NCBI RefSeq assembly: GCF_018917525.1
Contig: NZ_JAHLOS010000011.1
Span: 1-64,000, forward strand
Reading direction: 5' to 3'
DNA from: Enterococcus raffinosus
GTDB taxonomy: Bacteria > Bacillota > Bacilli > Lactobacillales > Enterococcaceae
Length of the DNA stretch: 64,000 nt
The notes under the pieces were generated by a model. It had not been told where the DNA came from. It saw only the letters and a program-made list of their open reading frames with translations, and searched no databases. Made by a program: the position numbers and the translations under genes. Each line of letters starts with the position of its first letter. Position 1 is the first letter of the stretch. Shown in pieces: positions 39,867 through 52,734 of this stretch.

Positions 39867-40781
39867 TTATTTTACTTTGGTGATCTCAACTTCTGGTAGT
39901 AATTCTCGAATAAAATCTGCAGTGGCTAAATCATCTGAAAAAGTGGTAGCACTACCACAAGCAACTCCCCATTTAAAGGCTTCGACAGGATCTTGAGTTT
40001 TGGTAAAGTTACCAACGAACCCAGCAATCATTGAATCTCCAGCACCAACAGAATTCTTAACTGTCCGCTTTAGTACATTTGAACGGTATATTCCTTCGTT
40101 AGTAAATAATAATGCGCCATCACCAGCCATTGAAACTAGAGCATGCTGTGCACCTTCGTCTAGTAAACGTTGACCAAACGGAAAAATGTCTTCAACAGAT
40201 GTGAAAGTCGTTTGATATAGATCGGCCAGTTCATGATTATTTGGTTTGACTAATAAAGGCTTCTTCTCTAATGCATCCATCAAATCCGCACCAGTGGTAT
40301 CAATAACAAATGAAGCTCCTTGTGATTTAATAATTTCAATTAGGTCTTGATAAAAACCTGTTGGAACACTAGCGGGTTTACTCCCTGACAGAACCACTAT
40401 ATCTTCTGAGTTCAAGCCTCCTAGAACTTTTTTCAGCTCAATCATTTCGTCAGTTGAAACGACTGGACCTAGCCCGTTGATCTCAGTTTCCTCGTTTGCT
40501 TTCAATTTAATATTGATTCGTGTATCGCCGGAAACTGGGGTGAAGTTTGATTGAATAGTTTCTTTTTTTAACCATTCTTCAATAAAATGTCCAGTAAATC
40601 CGCCAAGAAATCCTAAAGCAGTAGAATCATTATCAATGCGTTTCAAAATTCGCGAAACGTTGATTCCTTTTCCTCCTGGTAGTTTCAAATCGCTTTTCAT
40701 TCGATTAACATCGCCAATAGTTAATTGATCGACATGGACGATGTAGTCAATTGATGGGTTTAGTGTCACTGTATAAATCAT
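39867..40781 (-). CDS. fruK: 1-phosphofructokinase
   Basis: Phosphorylates fructose-1-phosphate to fructose-1,6-bisphosphate. The 304-residue PfkB-family protein has the GGKGINVSRIL motif near residue 38 and the C-terminal catalytic GAGDSMIAGF. The start overlaps the fruR stop by 4 bp. A tagatose-6-phosphate kinase alternative is made unlikely by the fruR/fruA context. Confidence 0.95.
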   Translation of the reverse strand: MIYTVTLNPSIDYIVHVDQLTIGDVNRMKSDLKLPGGKGINVSRILKRIDNDSTALGFLGGFTGHFIEEWLKKETIQSNFTPVSGDTRINIKLKANEETEINGLGPVVSTDEMIELKKVLGGLNSEDIVVLSGSKPASVPTGFYQDLIEIIKSQGASFVIDTTGADLMDALEKKPLLVKPNNHELADLYQTTFTSVEDIFPFGQRLLDEGAQHALVSMAGDGALLFTNEGIYRSNVLKRTVKNSVGAGDSMIAGFVGNFTKTQDPVEAFKWGVACGSATTFSDDLATADFIRELLPEVEITKVK

Positions 40782-41530
40782 ACAGAAACCTCCTTCAAGG
40801 TAGTTTGTTCTGTGATTTGATCATGGATAACCAAAGGACAGGTATCGGTGAGGATTGAAGCCGCCGACAAATGAGCAACACTAACGAAACTTGTCTGGTT
40901 GAATTTACTGTGATCGACTAAAACAAATGCTTCTTCAGATTGCTGAATAGCTACTCTTTTCAAAATAGCTTCTTCAGGATCTGGAGTGGAATAACCACTA
41001 TCTAGGTGGACCCCATTCATTCCCATAAATGCCTTGTTAAAACGATACTGTTTCAATTGTTCTAAAGCTTGTGAACCAACAACTGCATCAGTTGATAGCT
41101 TGATACGTCCGCCTAATACAATTGTCGCGATTTGGGCTTCAACTAGACGAGCAGCTACACCAACTGAGTTTGTAACAACAGTAATTGCTCGATTTTTAAG
41201 AAAAGGAATCATTTCAGAGGTTGTCGTTCCAGCATCTAAATAAATGACATCGCCATCAGTGATGCTTTCAGCTGCGTATTTAGCGATCATTTTCTTTTGC
41301 TGAACGTTTTTGGATGATTTTTCGATCATACCTAGTTCTTGTTCAAGATGCTGTGGACGTTTAGCACCACCGTGAACACGTTCTAGCATTTCTAAATTTT
41401 CTAATTCTTGCAAGTCTCTACGTATAGTCGATTCGGAAGAATCCAGCCATTGAATCAAATCCTGAGATTTGACTAATCCATCGCGTTCCAGCCATTCGAT
41501 TATTTTTCTGTGTCGTTCTTCTGTAAGCAT
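40778..41530 (-). CDS. fruR: DeoR-family regulator of the fru operon
   Basis: Repressor-type regulator of 250 residues. An N-terminal winged helix-turn-helix (MLTEERHRKIIEWLER, then SSESTIRRDLQELE) precedes the sugar-phosphate effector domain (DAGTTTSEMIPFL, VTNSV, VGSQALEQL). Fructose-1-phosphate is the known effector of close relatives. I chose ATG 41530 because GGAGGATTGAAA lies just before it and the DeoR N-terminus begins there. Operator-like repeats sit in its own promoter, so it is probably autoregulated. Confidence 0.93.
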   Translation of the reverse strand: MLTEERHRKIIEWLERDGLVKSQDLIQWLDSSESTIRRDLQELENLEMLERVHGGAKRPQHLEQELGMIEKSSKNVQQKKMIAKYAAESITDGDVIYLDAGTTTSEMIPFLKNRAITVVTNSVGVAARLVEAQIATIVLGGRIKLSTDAVVGSQALEQLKQYRFNKAFMGMNGVHLDSGYSTPDPEEAILKRVAIQQSEEAFVLVDHSKFNQTSFVSVAHLSAASILTDTCPLVIHDQITEQTTLKEVSV

Positions 41531-41552
41531 TTTCAATCCTCCTTCATTTGAA

Positions 41553-41604
41553 ATAATACCATAATTGTTTTTGTAATACAACCATAAACATCCAAAAACA
41601 TTCA
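41553..41604 (-). promoter_or_regulatory. fru promoter with three 10-bp operator repeats
   Basis: On the minus strand TTGTAT (41576-41581) and TATTAT (41553-41558) are 17 bp apart. Three tandem 10-mers follow each other without gaps: TGAATGTTTT, TGGATGTTTA and TGGTTGTATT (41604 down to 41575). The third overlaps the -35. The period of one helical turn suggests side-by-side binding of FruR on one face of the DNA. Confidence 0.65.
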
Positions 41605-41689
41605 AAAGCGTTTAAATATAGTGATGTAGTTCATCTTATTTTGAAGGACCCATTAATTTCGGTATGATAGATGTTAAGAGGTGAAGGTT

Positions 41690-43150
41690 ATGGGAAAACA
41701 AACAATTTTACAAGGTTTTGAATGGTATCTACCTAATGATGGGAACCATTGGAAAACACTAGCAGAAAAAGCAGAAGAATTGAGTGGATTTGGTATTGAT
41801 GCCGTTTGGATGCCGCCAGCTTATAAGGGCTCAGAAGGCGCAAATGATGTCGGCTATGGAACTTACGATCTTTATGATCTTGGTGAGTTCGATCAAAAGG
41901 GCAGTGTTAGGACAAAATATGGTACAAAAGAAGAATATTTAAGCAGTATTACTGCATTGAAGAAAGCTGGCTTGAAAATTTACGCGGATATTGTTTTCGA
42001 TCATTTTATGGGAGCTGACGAAACGGAAGTGGTCTCAGCCGTTTCATATCAATTTGATGATCGAACACAACCAAGTTCTGGCGAAGAAGAAATTGAAGCG
42101 TGGACGAAATTTACTTTCCCAGGTCGTCAAGGTAAATACAACGACTATCAATGGAATTGGAAAAATTTTTCAGGTGTTGATTATGATGCTCGCGAAAAGG
42201 ACCATGCGATTTTTAATTTTGCAGATAAAGGTTGGGAACCGAAAGTTGATGATGAGAATGGCAACTTTGACTATTTAATGGGATGTAATCTGGACATGGA
42301 GAATCCCGATACGATAGAGCAACTAGATAAGTGGGGGAAATGGTATCAAGAATTAACGGATGTTGATGGCTATCGCTTGGACGCGGTAAAGCATATCCGT
42401 TTTGATTTGTTTGTTGACTGGTTGTTGCATCGCAGAGAGGAAAAGGGCGAAGAGCTATTTGTAGTGGGTGAATATTGGTCTGATGAGCTGGATAAGTTAC
42501 AGGAATATCTTGATTCATCAGGAAATTTGATTTCACTGTTCGATGTACCATTGCACTTCAATCTATTTCAGGCCGCTTCAACGATGGGCGGATTTGATAT
42601 GCGGCAAATATTTGCTGGAACCTTGATTGAGACTCGACCCGACTGGGCGGTTACCTTCGTTGACAATCATGATACTCAACATGGGCAAAGTTTGGAGTCT
42701 TGGATAGAGGGCTGGTTCAAGCTACATGCCTACTCATTGATTTTATTGAGAAATGAAGGAACACCTGTTGTTTTCTGGGGTGACCTGTACGGAACTGAAA
42801 ATGCTGATGCAGTGGGCTCCGGTCTGACTAGCCTAATCAAGTTACGGGAAGAATTAAATTTTGGAAATCAGGCGGACTATTTTGATGACCCAGATATTAT
42901 TGGTTGGACATTAACTGGTGATTTTGACGATAGCAACTCTGGAGCTGCCGTAATTATGACGAATGCCAAAGGCGGCGAGAAAGAAATGACTATCAGCGCC
43001 ATTCATGAGGGAGAAACATTCGTTGACTTGCTCGGAAATAACGATGCAAAAGTAGTTTTAGATGAAAATGGACAAGGTGTGTTCCCAGTAAATGATGGAC
43101 AAGTTTCTGTTTATGTCAATGAGAAATTGGTCCAAAAAATACGAGGATAA
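41690..43150 (+). CDS. Cytoplasmic alpha-amylase (GH13)
   Basis: Alpha-glucan hydrolase of glycoside hydrolase family 13, 486 residues. The catalytic set is complete: nucleophile D231 (GYRLDAVKH), acid/base E261 (VVGEYWSDE) and D328 (FVDNHDTQ), with VGYGTYDLYDLGEFDQKG calcium-domain-like sequence near 62-79. No signal peptide is present, so it acts on internal glucans or imported maltodextrins. ATG 41690 follows GAGGTGAAGG. It is divergent from fruR with about 160 bp between starts. Confidence 0.93.
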   Translation: MGKQTILQGFEWYLPNDGNHWKTLAEKAEELSGFGIDAVWMPPAYKGSEGANDVGYGTYDLYDLGEFDQKGSVRTKYGTKEEYLSSITALKKAGLKIYADIVFDHFMGADETEVVSAVSYQFDDRTQPSSGEEEIEAWTKFTFPGRQGKYNDYQWNWKNFSGVDYDAREKDHAIFNFADKGWEPKVDDENGNFDYLMGCNLDMENPDTIEQLDKWGKWYQELTDVDGYRLDAVKHIRFDLFVDWLLHRREEKGEELFVVGEYWSDELDKLQEYLDSSGNLISLFDVPLHFNLFQAASTMGGFDMRQIFAGTLIETRPDWAVTFVDNHDTQHGQSLESWIEGWFKLHAYSLILLRNEGTPVVFWGDLYGTENADAVGSGLTSLIKLREELNFGNQADYFDDPDIIGWTLTGDFDDSNSGAAVIMTNAKGGEKEMTISAIHEGETFVDLLGNNDAKVVLDENGQGVFPVNDGQVSVYVNEKLVQKIRG

Positions 43151-43205
43151 CTAATAAGAAGAATGTGTCACCATAGTTAAATTTTTTAAGTAGCCATAAA
43201 AAATA

Positions 43206-43272
43206 AAAGAAAACGAACAATCATATCTCTTTTCCGTATGGAGAGTTTTATGACGATTCGTTTTCTTTTTTT
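43206..43272. terminator. Long terminator between amylase and ClC genes
   Basis: AAAGAAAACGAA and TTCGTTTTCTTT form the outer stem; an inner CTCTTTTCCGTATGGAGAG hairpin sits in the loop. T-runs allow both directions. Confidence 0.8.
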
Positions 43273-43295
43273 AGTACGCTCTAAAAAAGCTATGG

Positions 43296-44870
43296 TTAGT
43301 CTTTTATTGTTTTATCTTGTATTTTTGCGATCGCTGCGTCGGAACGTTCGCGAATCTGTTTTTTAATTTTTTTAGTGTAACCCTCGTCTGTCAGGATCAT
43401 CAGCAAATCGCCGACTTTCATGACTGTATCTCCATGAGTGAGTATCTCAGAAGAACCACGTCTAATCGAAATCAACAACATTTCTTTTGGCCAATTAAAA
43501 TCGCGAACCATTGTACCATCAAGAGTACTTTCGGCAGTCACTGGAAATTCGATGATGGTTTTATTTCCGGTAATACTTGGGAGATGTCCGTTTAATAAAC
43601 GTTCAAGCAATGATTCATAGATAGGATTACCACCTAACAAATCGTTGACGACATATGCTGTTAAAGAACAAACCGCTAGCGGCATTAAATGAGTAATATT
43701 CCCCACCATTTCAGTCACAAGAATAATTGCTGTTAAGGGTGCCTTTCCGATAGCGGTAAAATATCCTGCCATCGCAAAAATAGCAAAATCTCTGATCAGC
43801 ATTGGGTCCATTCCGAACCAGCGATGCAAGACAGTTCCATAAATTGCTCCGATCAAAGCACCCAGCGTCAAGATTGGTAAGAAAATACCACCTGGAAGAT
43901 TTGCGCCGTAAGAGACCATTGAAAAAATAAATCGTAAAACGAATAAAGATATTAAAACAATCAACGGAAAAACTTGTTCACCAAGCGATAATACGATTTG
44001 ATTGCCGCCACCCAAATAATGGGGGAATAAAAGTGCAATTGGAATAATCAATAAAAATGGGATAATGCCATACAGATGTTCTGGCAAATGGCTGCGTTTA
44101 TAAAGTTGTGGCAAAGATAAAAGCACGACTTGATACACATACCCCAGAACACCTAAAATAATTCCCAAAATAATCAATAAGCCATAGTATTTCAAAGGTA
44201 ATGAAGGGACATTAGCAATAAATAAAACGGGCTTCAATCCAAAAAAATTCAAGGAAACTAAGTTAGCGGTCAATGCTGCTGTTAGAGAGGTCAACCAAAT
44301 TAAAGGAGAAAAATGATGATGGACCTCTTCAATCACAAATAACAGTCCAGCAATCGGGGCATTAAAAGCAGCTCCTAAGCCCGCAGCAGCCCCACTAGAA
44401 ATAAAAATCTTTTTTTCAGAGGTAGATGCCTTTGTATATTCACTGAAACCTTGACCGACCATCGCACCTAACTGAATCGAAGGACCTTCACGACCTAGAA
44501 ATAATCCCGCTCCCACTGATAGGACGCCACCCACGAATTTCTTCCATAGAACTGAAAACCAATTTAGCTTGATCTCACCCTGAAGTGTTCCTTCGACTTG
44601 GGGAATTCCGCTTCCCTTGATATTAGGTTCTGATTTAATTAAACTGCCAACAATAAAGGCGCAAGCCAACATAACTAAAGCCCAAGGAATAACCCAAAAT
44701 GGGTTTCCGCGAAGCCAAAGATAAAGCATGACGATGTGTTCCATCATTTTCTCTATCAGTAAACGAAACAGACTGACAATAATCCCCGCAATTGCTCCGA
44801 TCAGAATTCCTTTCAATATAAAAATTACTTTTGTACTATCTAAACGTTTGATTTCATGTTCGTTTTTCAT
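43296..44870 (-). CDS. ClC-family chloride channel/antiporter with TrkA-C domain
   Basis: The 524-residue protein has the ClC membrane core of many hydrophobic helices and the signature filters GSGIPQVEG, GREGPSIQLG and GGIFLPILTLGA. Its C-terminus (about 440-524) is a TrkA-C-type regulatory domain (MLLISIRRGSSEILTHGDTV). GREGP with the gating glutamate favours a Cl-/H+ exchanger. I chose ATG 44870 because GGGAGGAAATC precedes it. It stands alone. Confidence 0.92.
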   Translation of the reverse strand: MKNEHEIKRLDSTKVIFILKGILIGAIAGIIVSLFRLLIEKMMEHIVMLYLWLRGNPFWVIPWALVMLACAFIVGSLIKSEPNIKGSGIPQVEGTLQGEIKLNWFSVLWKKFVGGVLSVGAGLFLGREGPSIQLGAMVGQGFSEYTKASTSEKKIFISSGAAAGLGAAFNAPIAGLLFVIEEVHHHFSPLIWLTSLTAALTANLVSLNFFGLKPVLFIANVPSLPLKYYGLLIILGIILGVLGYVYQVVLLSLPQLYKRSHLPEHLYGIIPFLLIIPIALLFPHYLGGGNQIVLSLGEQVFPLIVLISLFVLRFIFSMVSYGANLPGGIFLPILTLGALIGAIYGTVLHRWFGMDPMLIRDFAIFAMAGYFTAIGKAPLTAIILVTEMVGNITHLMPLAVCSLTAYVVNDLLGGNPIYESLLERLLNGHLPSITGNKTIIEFPVTAESTLDGTMVRDFNWPKEMLLISIRRGSSEILTHGDTVMKVGDLLMILTDEGYTKKIKKQIRERSDAAIAKIQDKTIKD

Positions 44871-44981
44871 GATTTCCTCCCATATCCCTATTAAATTTAA
44901 CGCGCTTTTCCAAGAAATACAAGGATGAATCAATGAATTCGCTTTTTTAAAATGTTGCTAGTGTCGCGAAACTTTCTGAGA

Positions 44982-44990
44982 TGCTATAAT
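44982..44990 (+). promoter_or_regulatory. Extended -10 promoter of pcrA
   Basis: TGCTATAAT, identical to the uvrB extended -10, lies 32 bp before the pcrA start. Confidence 0.6.
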
Positions 44991-45022
44991 GAAAAAGATT
45001 GAATAAAGAAAGGACGTTTTGC

Positions 45023-47272
45023 ATGCCAAACAAACAGGAGTTGTTAGCAGGACTAAACCCTAAGCAAAAAGAAGCGGTGCTTCATACCGAAGGACCGTTA
45101 TTGATTATGGCGGGAGCAGGAAGTGGAAAGACACGAGTCTTGACGCATCGAATTGCTTATTTAATAGAAGAAAAAAATGTGAATCCTTGGAATATCTTAG
45201 CGATCACATTTACTAATAAAGCAGCACGAGAAATGAAAGAACGGGTAAATGGGATTTTAGGTAAAGGCGGAGAAGACGTCTGGGTTTCAACTTTTCACTC
45301 CATGTGTGTACGGATTTTGCGTCGAGATGTCGATGCGATTGGTTATGATCGGAACTTTACTATTTTGGATAGCTCAGATCAATTAACATTGATGAAAAGA
45401 ATTTTAAAGGAACTAAATATCGATCCTAAAAAATATGATCCACGTTCGATTTTAGGGAGTATCAGCAACGCAAAAAATGAATTGTTGACGCCAGAAACTT
45501 ATGCTGAACGTCAAGGTTCTTTTTTTGAAGAAATCGTTGCTCGTTGTTATGATGCTTATCAAAAAGCATTACGCAACAATCAAAGCATGGATTTTGATGA
45601 TTTGATCATGAACACGATCCGCTTATTTGAAGATAATGAGGAAGTTTTGACATATTATCAGAATAAGTTTCATTATTTACACGTGGATGAGTATCAAGAT
45701 ACTAACCATGCACAATACACATTGGTCAATATGCTGGCTGCACGTTTCCGTAATCTATGCGTAGTCGGTGATGCTGATCAAAGTATTTACGGTTGGCGTG
45801 GGGCCGATATGCAGAATATTTTGGATTTCGAAAAGGATTATAATGATGCAACTGTTATTTTATTAGAGCAAAATTATCGTTCGACTAAAAGTATTTTAGA
45901 CGCAGCCAATCAAGTCATTAAAAATAATAGTAATCGTCGCGATAAAAATCTTTGGACGGATAATCAGGCTGGAGAACAAATCACTTATTATCGTGCCGAT
46001 AGCGAACGTGACGAAGCGCAATTCATCATCAGCAAAATAAAGGAAGAAATTCAAACTAATAATCGTAGTTATAATGACTTTGCTGTTCTTTATCGGACAA
46101 ATGCCCAATCACGGGTAATTGAAGATACGTTGGTCAAATCCAATGTGCCTTATACAATGGTTGGTGGTCATAAGTTCTATGATCGTAAAGAAATAAAAGA
46201 TATCATCGCTTATTTAAACATCATTAATAATCCCCGGGATGGTGTCAGTTTTGAACGAGTGATCAATACACCAAAACGGGGCATTGGCGCTGCTTCAGTT
46301 GAGAAGTTACGAAATTTTGCTGCAATGCATGATTGGTCAATGGTTGAAGCGGCACAAAATGTTGACTTGGCAAATATTTCCGGCAAGGCTGGCCGGATGA
46401 TTGGTGAATTTGGCACAATGATTACTCAATTCCAAGAAATGGTAACTTATTTACCAGTAACAGATATAGTTGATCAAGTTTTAGAACGGACAGGATATTT
46501 AGATGAGCTAAAGAATCAGAGAACCTTAGAAGCGGAATCACGTCTAGAGAACTTGGAAGAATTTCGGACAGTTACAAAGGAATTTGATAAACGAAATGAA
46601 GCACAGGATGATGAGGAAACGGATGCCCCAGAAGAAAAACTAGCTGTTTTCTTAAACGATTTAGCTTTGGTTTCAGACTTGGATGATTATCAAGAAGAGA
46701 GTGCCCAAGTAACCTTGATGACATTACATGCAGCTAAAGGGTTAGAATTTCCGATCGTTTTTCTGATTGGGATGGAAGAAAAGATATTCCCACTCTCTCG
46801 TTCATTGATGGAAGAGGCAGAACTAGAAGAAGAACGTCGTTTGGCTTACGTCGGTATTACTCGCGCCGAGGAAAGCTTGTACTTAACGAATGCTTTTTCT
46901 CGAACACTTTACGGGAAAACGCAATACAATCAACCTTCCCGATTTGTTGCTGAAATAGATGACAGCTTGTTGAATGCTGTGGGAATGCAGCCACAACCTA
47001 AAAGTGCATACAACAATCCATTTACTTCAAATCCAAATGCCATGAAGCCTAAATACCAGCATGCAACGCGCGAACCAGTGACGAATAAGACAGCATCTGG
47101 CGGTGAAAATGAGAATTGGAATCCTGGCGATAAAGTTCAGCATAAAAAATGGGGAACTGGAACAGTAGTGAAAGTTAGCGGCAATGCAAAAGATGTAGAG
47201 TTAGATATTGCATTTCCACAGCAAGGCGTCAAACGTTTATTGGCGGCTTTTGCGCCAATTCAAAAAGTATAA
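45023..47272 (+). CDS. pcrA: ATP-dependent DNA helicase PcrA
   Basis: Superfamily 1A 3'-5' helicase needed for repair and rolling-circle replication. The 749-residue protein has motif [12 protein letters not shown] (about residue 28), [39 protein letters not shown] and VGITRAEE, then a C-terminal Tudor-like domain ([15 protein letters not shown]) that contacts RNA polymerase in relatives. I chose ATG 45023 behind AAAGGA; an upstream TTG is less convincing. ligA follows after 22 bp. Confidence 0.97.
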   Translation: MPNKQELLAGLNPKQKEAVLHTEGPLLIMAGAGSGKTRVLTHRIAYLIEEKNVNPWNILAITFTNKAAREMKERVNGILGKGGEDVWVSTFHSMCVRILRRDVDAIGYDRNFTILDSSDQLTLMKRILKELNIDPKKYDPRSILGSISNAKNELLTPETYAERQGSFFEEIVARCYDAYQKALRNNQSMDFDDLIMNTIRLFEDNEEVLTYYQNKFHYLHVDEYQDTNHAQYTLVNMLAARFRNLCVVGDADQSIYGWRGADMQNILDFEKDYNDATVILLEQNYRSTKSILDAANQVIKNNSNRRDKNLWTDNQAGEQITYYRADSERDEAQFIISKIKEEIQTNNRSYNDFAVLYRTNAQSRVIEDTLVKSNVPYTMVGGHKFYDRKEIKDIIAYLNIINNPRDGVSFERVINTPKRGIGAASVEKLRNFAAMHDWSMVEAAQNVDLANISGKAGRMIGEFGTMITQFQEMVTYLPVTDIVDQVLERTGYLDELKNQRTLEAESRLENLEEFRTVTKEFDKRNEAQDDEETDAPEEKLAVFLNDLALVSDLDDYQEESAQVTLMTLHAAKGLEFPIVFLIGMEEKIFPLSRSLMEEAELEEERRLAYVGITRAEESLYLTNAFSRTLYGKTQYNQPSRFVAEIDDSLLNAVGMQPQPKSAYNNPFTSNPNAMKPKYQHATREPVTNKTASGGENENWNPGDKVQHKKWGTGTVVKVSGNAKDVELDIAFPQQGVKRLLAAFAPIQKV

Positions 47273-47279
47273 GTAATAA

Positions 47280-49322
<2,043 letters not shown>

Positions 49323-49475
49323 GCAAAGTTGTCTAGAAGTTTGTTGACGATTCGATTAGTCAGCGGGTATTATAAAAGACGTTAAATCTATTAGACGGTG
49401 TTTATTCTTGAATTGTTTGAATTGAACAATTTTTCAAAAAATTTCAAGAAAAAGCCGTGAATTCTAACAGAGATA

Positions 49476-49484
49476 TGATAAAAT
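49476..49484 (+). promoter_or_regulatory. Extended -10 promoter of gatCAB
   Basis: TGATAAAAT lies about 33 bp before gatC. The same nonamer precedes tex at 61880-61888. Confidence 0.5.
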
Positions 49485-49516
49485 GATTGAAAATTGACAA
49501 AAGAAAGAGGGATATT

Positions 49517-49822
49517 ATGGCAATCAATGAAGAACAAGTGAAACATGTCGCGAAACTTGCGAAGCTTTCTTTTTCAGAGGATGAATTGACCGGTTTCACG
49601 GATCAATTAGGCAAAATAATCGACATGGTCGAACAACTTGGGGAAGTTGATACAGAAGGTGTGCCATTTACTTCCAATGTATTAGAAACAATCAACGTCA
49701 TGCGTGAGGATGTAGCTGATGAAGGCTGGTCACGCGATGAGTTAATGAAAAACGTTCCGGAAAGCGAAGATGGCTTCATTAAGGTTCCGGCTATCATTGA
49801 CAATGGAGAGGCTGGTGCATAA
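49517..49822 (+). CDS. gatC: Asp-tRNA(Asn)/Glu-tRNA(Gln) amidotransferase subunit C
   Basis: Small structural subunit that joins GatA and GatB. The 101-residue protein starts [17 protein letters not shown] and has the conserved [18 protein letters not shown] stretch. I chose ATG 49517 because AAAGAGGG lies directly upstream. Its TAA shares one base with the gatA start. Confidence 0.95.
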   Translation: MAINEEQVKHVAKLAKLSFSEDELTGFTDQLGKIIDMVEQLGEVDTEGVPFTSNVLETINVMREDVADEGWSRDELMKNVPESEDGFIKVPAIIDNGEAGA

Positions 49823-51291
49823 TGGAAAAATTATACGATAAATCAATTGAAGAATTACACAGTCTGTTAGTTTCAAAAGAAATTACAGCCACTGATTTAA
49901 CAAGTGAAACCTTTGCTCGCATCAAAGAAACAGAAAAGGATATTGATGCTTTCATTACTTTAAATGAAGAAAAAGCGATGGAAATGGCAAAAGCTATTGA
50001 TGCGAAAGGAATTACCGATGACAATGCGTTGGCTGGTATTCCAATCGGAATCAAAGACAACATTGTAACGAAAGGGCTTTTGACAACTGCGGCATCTAAG
50101 ATCTTATCAAACTTCGATCCTATTTATGATGCAACTGTTATGGAAAAAGTGTACGGCTCTGACTTAATTCCAGTTGGAAAGCTTAACATGGATGAATTCG
50201 CAATGGGAAGCTCAAGTGAGACTTCTTATTTTAAGACGACAAAAAATGCTTGGAATCAAACAAAAGTTCCAGGGGGCTCTTCAGGTGGTTCTGCTGCAGC
50301 TGTTGCTGCTGGTGAAGTTCCTGTTTCATTAGGTAGTGATACTGGCGGAAGTATTCGCCAACCAGCGGCCTTCAACGGTGTTGTTGGGCTGAAACCTACT
50401 TATGGTCGTGTGTCTCGCTTTGGCTTGATCGCATTTGCTTCTTCGTTAGACCAAATCGGACCGTTTACGCGTACGGTTAAAGACAACGCCTTGGCTCTGA
50501 ATGCTATCAGTGGTTATGATCCAAAGGATGGTACTTCTGCCGGCGTCTCTGTTCCTGATTTTTCTGCTGGCTTAACAGGGGACATTAAGGGAATGAAAAT
50601 TGCTTTACCGAAAGAATTTATGGCTGAAGGAATCGAACCTGGTGTTAAAGCAGCAATCACGAAAGCCGTTGAAACCTTTAAAGCATTAGGTGCGACGGTT
50701 GAAGAAGTCAGCTTACCACATTCAAAATATGGTGTAGAAGTGTACTACATCATCGCTTCCTCTGAAGCAAGCTCAAATCTACAACGTTTTGACGGTATCC
50801 GTTATGGTTTCCGTTCAGAAGATGTCCAAAACTTGGAAGATGTGTACGTAAACACTCGTACGGAAGGTTTCGGCGATGAAGTTAAACGTCGGATCATGTT
50901 AGGAACATTCTCTCTTTCTGCTGGTTACTATGATGCTTACTTCAAGAAGGCTGGACAAGTACGGACCTTAATCAAACAAGACTTCGATAAAGTCTTTGCT
51001 GATTATGATTTAATCATTGGACCAACATCACCAACAGTTGCCTTTGGTATCGGCGAAAATATCGATGATCCTATCACTATGTATCTAAATGACATCTTGA
51101 CTATTCCTGTAAACTTAGCTGGTTTACCAGGTATGTCTGTTCCTGCAGGTTTCTCAGAAGGGTTGCCAGTTGGATTACAAATCATCGGAAAACATTTCGA
51201 CGAATCAACTATGTATAAAGCGGCTTACGCTTTTGAACAAGCAACAGATTTTCATAAGCAAAAACCAGTGATTTTAGGGGGGGACAAATAA
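49822..51291 (+). CDS. gatA: Asp-tRNA(Asn)/Glu-tRNA(Gln) amidotransferase subunit A
   Basis: Amidase subunit that frees ammonia from glutamine for transamidation. The 489-residue protein has the Ser-cisSer-Lys triad regions: IGIKDNIVT (Lys), [16 protein letters not shown] and [11 protein letters not shown]. It is the middle gene of gatCAB with one-base overlaps on both sides, implying tight translational coupling. It indicates that this organism makes Gln-tRNA(Gln) by the indirect route. Confidence 0.97.
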   Translation: MEKLYDKSIEELHSLLVSKEITATDLTSETFARIKETEKDIDAFITLNEEKAMEMAKAIDAKGITDDNALAGIPIGIKDNIVTKGLLTTAASKILSNFDPIYDATVMEKVYGSDLIPVGKLNMDEFAMGSSSETSYFKTTKNAWNQTKVPGGSSGGSAAAVAAGEVPVSLGSDTGGSIRQPAAFNGVVGLKPTYGRVSRFGLIAFASSLDQIGPFTRTVKDNALALNAISGYDPKDGTSAGVSVPDFSAGLTGDIKGMKIALPKEFMAEGIEPGVKAAITKAVETFKALGATVEEVSLPHSKYGVEVYYIIASSEASSNLQRFDGIRYGFRSEDVQNLEDVYVNTRTEGFGDEVKRRIMLGTFSLSAGYYDAYFKKAGQVRTLIKQDFDKVFADYDLIIGPTSPTVAFGIGENIDDPITMYLNDILTIPVNLAGLPGMSVPAGFSEGLPVGLQIIGKHFDESTMYKAAYAFEQATDFHKQKPVILGGDK

Positions 51292-52721
51292 TGAACTTAG
51301 AGACAGTCATTGGGCTAGAGGTCCATGTTGAATTAAAAACAAACTCTAAAATCTTTTCACCTGCGCCCGCTCACTTTGGTGCGGAAGCAAATACGAATAC
51401 AAATATTATCGACTGGGGTTATCCAGGCGTTTTACCAGTCATGAATAAAGCAGCGATCGAGTTTGGAATGAAAGCAGCACTTGCACTAAATTGTGAAGTT
51501 TCTAAAAACATGCACTTTGACCGCAAGAACTACTTCTATCCAGATAATCCAAAAGCTTATCAAATTTCACAATTTGATGAGCCGATTGGTCACGATGGTT
51601 GGATCGAAATTGATGTAAATGGTAAAAAGAAAAAAATTCGCATTGAACGTGTTCACTTGGAAGAAGATGCTGGTAAGAATATGCATGGTATCGGTGGCTA
51701 CTCTTATGTCGATTTAAACCGCCAAGGAACACCGTTGATCGAGATTGTATCTGAAGCAGACATGCGTTCTCCTGAAGAAGCTAATGCCTATTTGGAAGCA
51801 TTGCGTTCAATCATCCAGTTCACTGGCGTCAGTGATGTGAAGATGGAAGAAGGGTCAATGCGTTGTGACGCGAATATCTCTTTGCGTCCTTACGGGCAAG
51901 AAGAATTCGGTACAAAAACGGAATTGAAAAACTTGAACTCGATCAGTTTTGTCAAAAAAGGATTGACCTTTGAAGTACAACGCCAAACTAAAGTTTTACT
52001 TTCTGGTGGAACGATTCAACAAGAAACTCGTCGTTACGATGAAGGAACGAACAAAACGATCTTGATGCGTGTCAAAGAAGGATCAAGTGACTATCGTTAT
52101 TTCCCAGAACCAGACATTCCACGTTTCGAAATCGATGATGCGTGGATTGAAAAAGTTCGTGAGACATTGCCTGAAATGCCGGCAGCTCGTCGTGAACGTT
52201 ATGTGAATGACTTAGGTTTACCAGAGTATGATTCAATGGTCTTAACCATGAGTCGTGAAATGTCTGATTTCTTTGAAGATACTTTGAAAGAAGGCGCGGA
52301 TGCAAAACAAGCCTCTAACTGGTTGATGGGTGAAGTTTCTGCTTACTTGAATAGTGAAAAACTAGAATTAGCCGATACGAAATTAACTCCGAATAATTTA
52401 GCAGGTATGATTACATTAATCGCAGATGGTACGATTAGCTCTAAGATCGCCAAAAAAGTCTTCCGTGAATTGATCCAAAATGGTGGAGACGCGAAAGAGG
52501 TAGTTGAAGCTAAAGGTTTGGTTCAGCTTTCCGATCCAGCCCAATTATTGCCAATGATCAATGAAGTACTTGATAATAACGAACAATCTGTTGAAGACTT
52601 TAAGAATGGTAAAGATCGCGCTGTTGGTTTCTTAGTTGGACAAATTATGAAAGCAACTAAAGGAAAAGCGAATCCGGGAGTAGTCAACAAGTTACTTCAA
52701 GAGGAATTAGCGAAACGTTAG
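51291..52721 (+). CDS. gatB: Asp-tRNA(Asn)/Glu-tRNA(Gln) amidotransferase subunit B
   Basis: Kinase/transamidase subunit that activates the mischarged tRNA. The 476-residue protein begins with the conserved [11 protein letters not shown], has [11 protein letters not shown] and LEEDAGK in the catalytic core, and ends with a YqeY-like tail domain (about 400-476). It overlaps gatA by one base, and dagK follows after 13 bp. Confidence 0.97.
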   Translation: MNLETVIGLEVHVELKTNSKIFSPAPAHFGAEANTNTNIIDWGYPGVLPVMNKAAIEFGMKAALALNCEVSKNMHFDRKNYFYPDNPKAYQISQFDEPIGHDGWIEIDVNGKKKKIRIERVHLEEDAGKNMHGIGGYSYVDLNRQGTPLIEIVSEADMRSPEEANAYLEALRSIIQFTGVSDVKMEEGSMRCDANISLRPYGQEEFGTKTELKNLNSISFVKKGLTFEVQRQTKVLLSGGTIQQETRRYDEGTNKTILMRVKEGSSDYRYFPEPDIPRFEIDDAWIEKVRETLPEMPAARRERYVNDLGLPEYDSMVLTMSREMSDFFEDTLKEGADAKQASNWLMGEVSAYLNSEKLELADTKLTPNNLAGMITLIADGTISSKIAKKVFRELIQNGGDAKEVVEAKGLVQLSDPAQLLPMINEVLDNNEQSVEDFKNGKDRAVGFLVGQIMKATKGKANPGVVNKLLQEELAKR

Positions 52722-52734
52722 AGGGAGCTCGATC

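Noticed and set aside
41590-41620. CcpA cre site between fruR and the amylase gene
   Set aside because: The best fit around AAAGCGTTTAAA misses several consensus positions.
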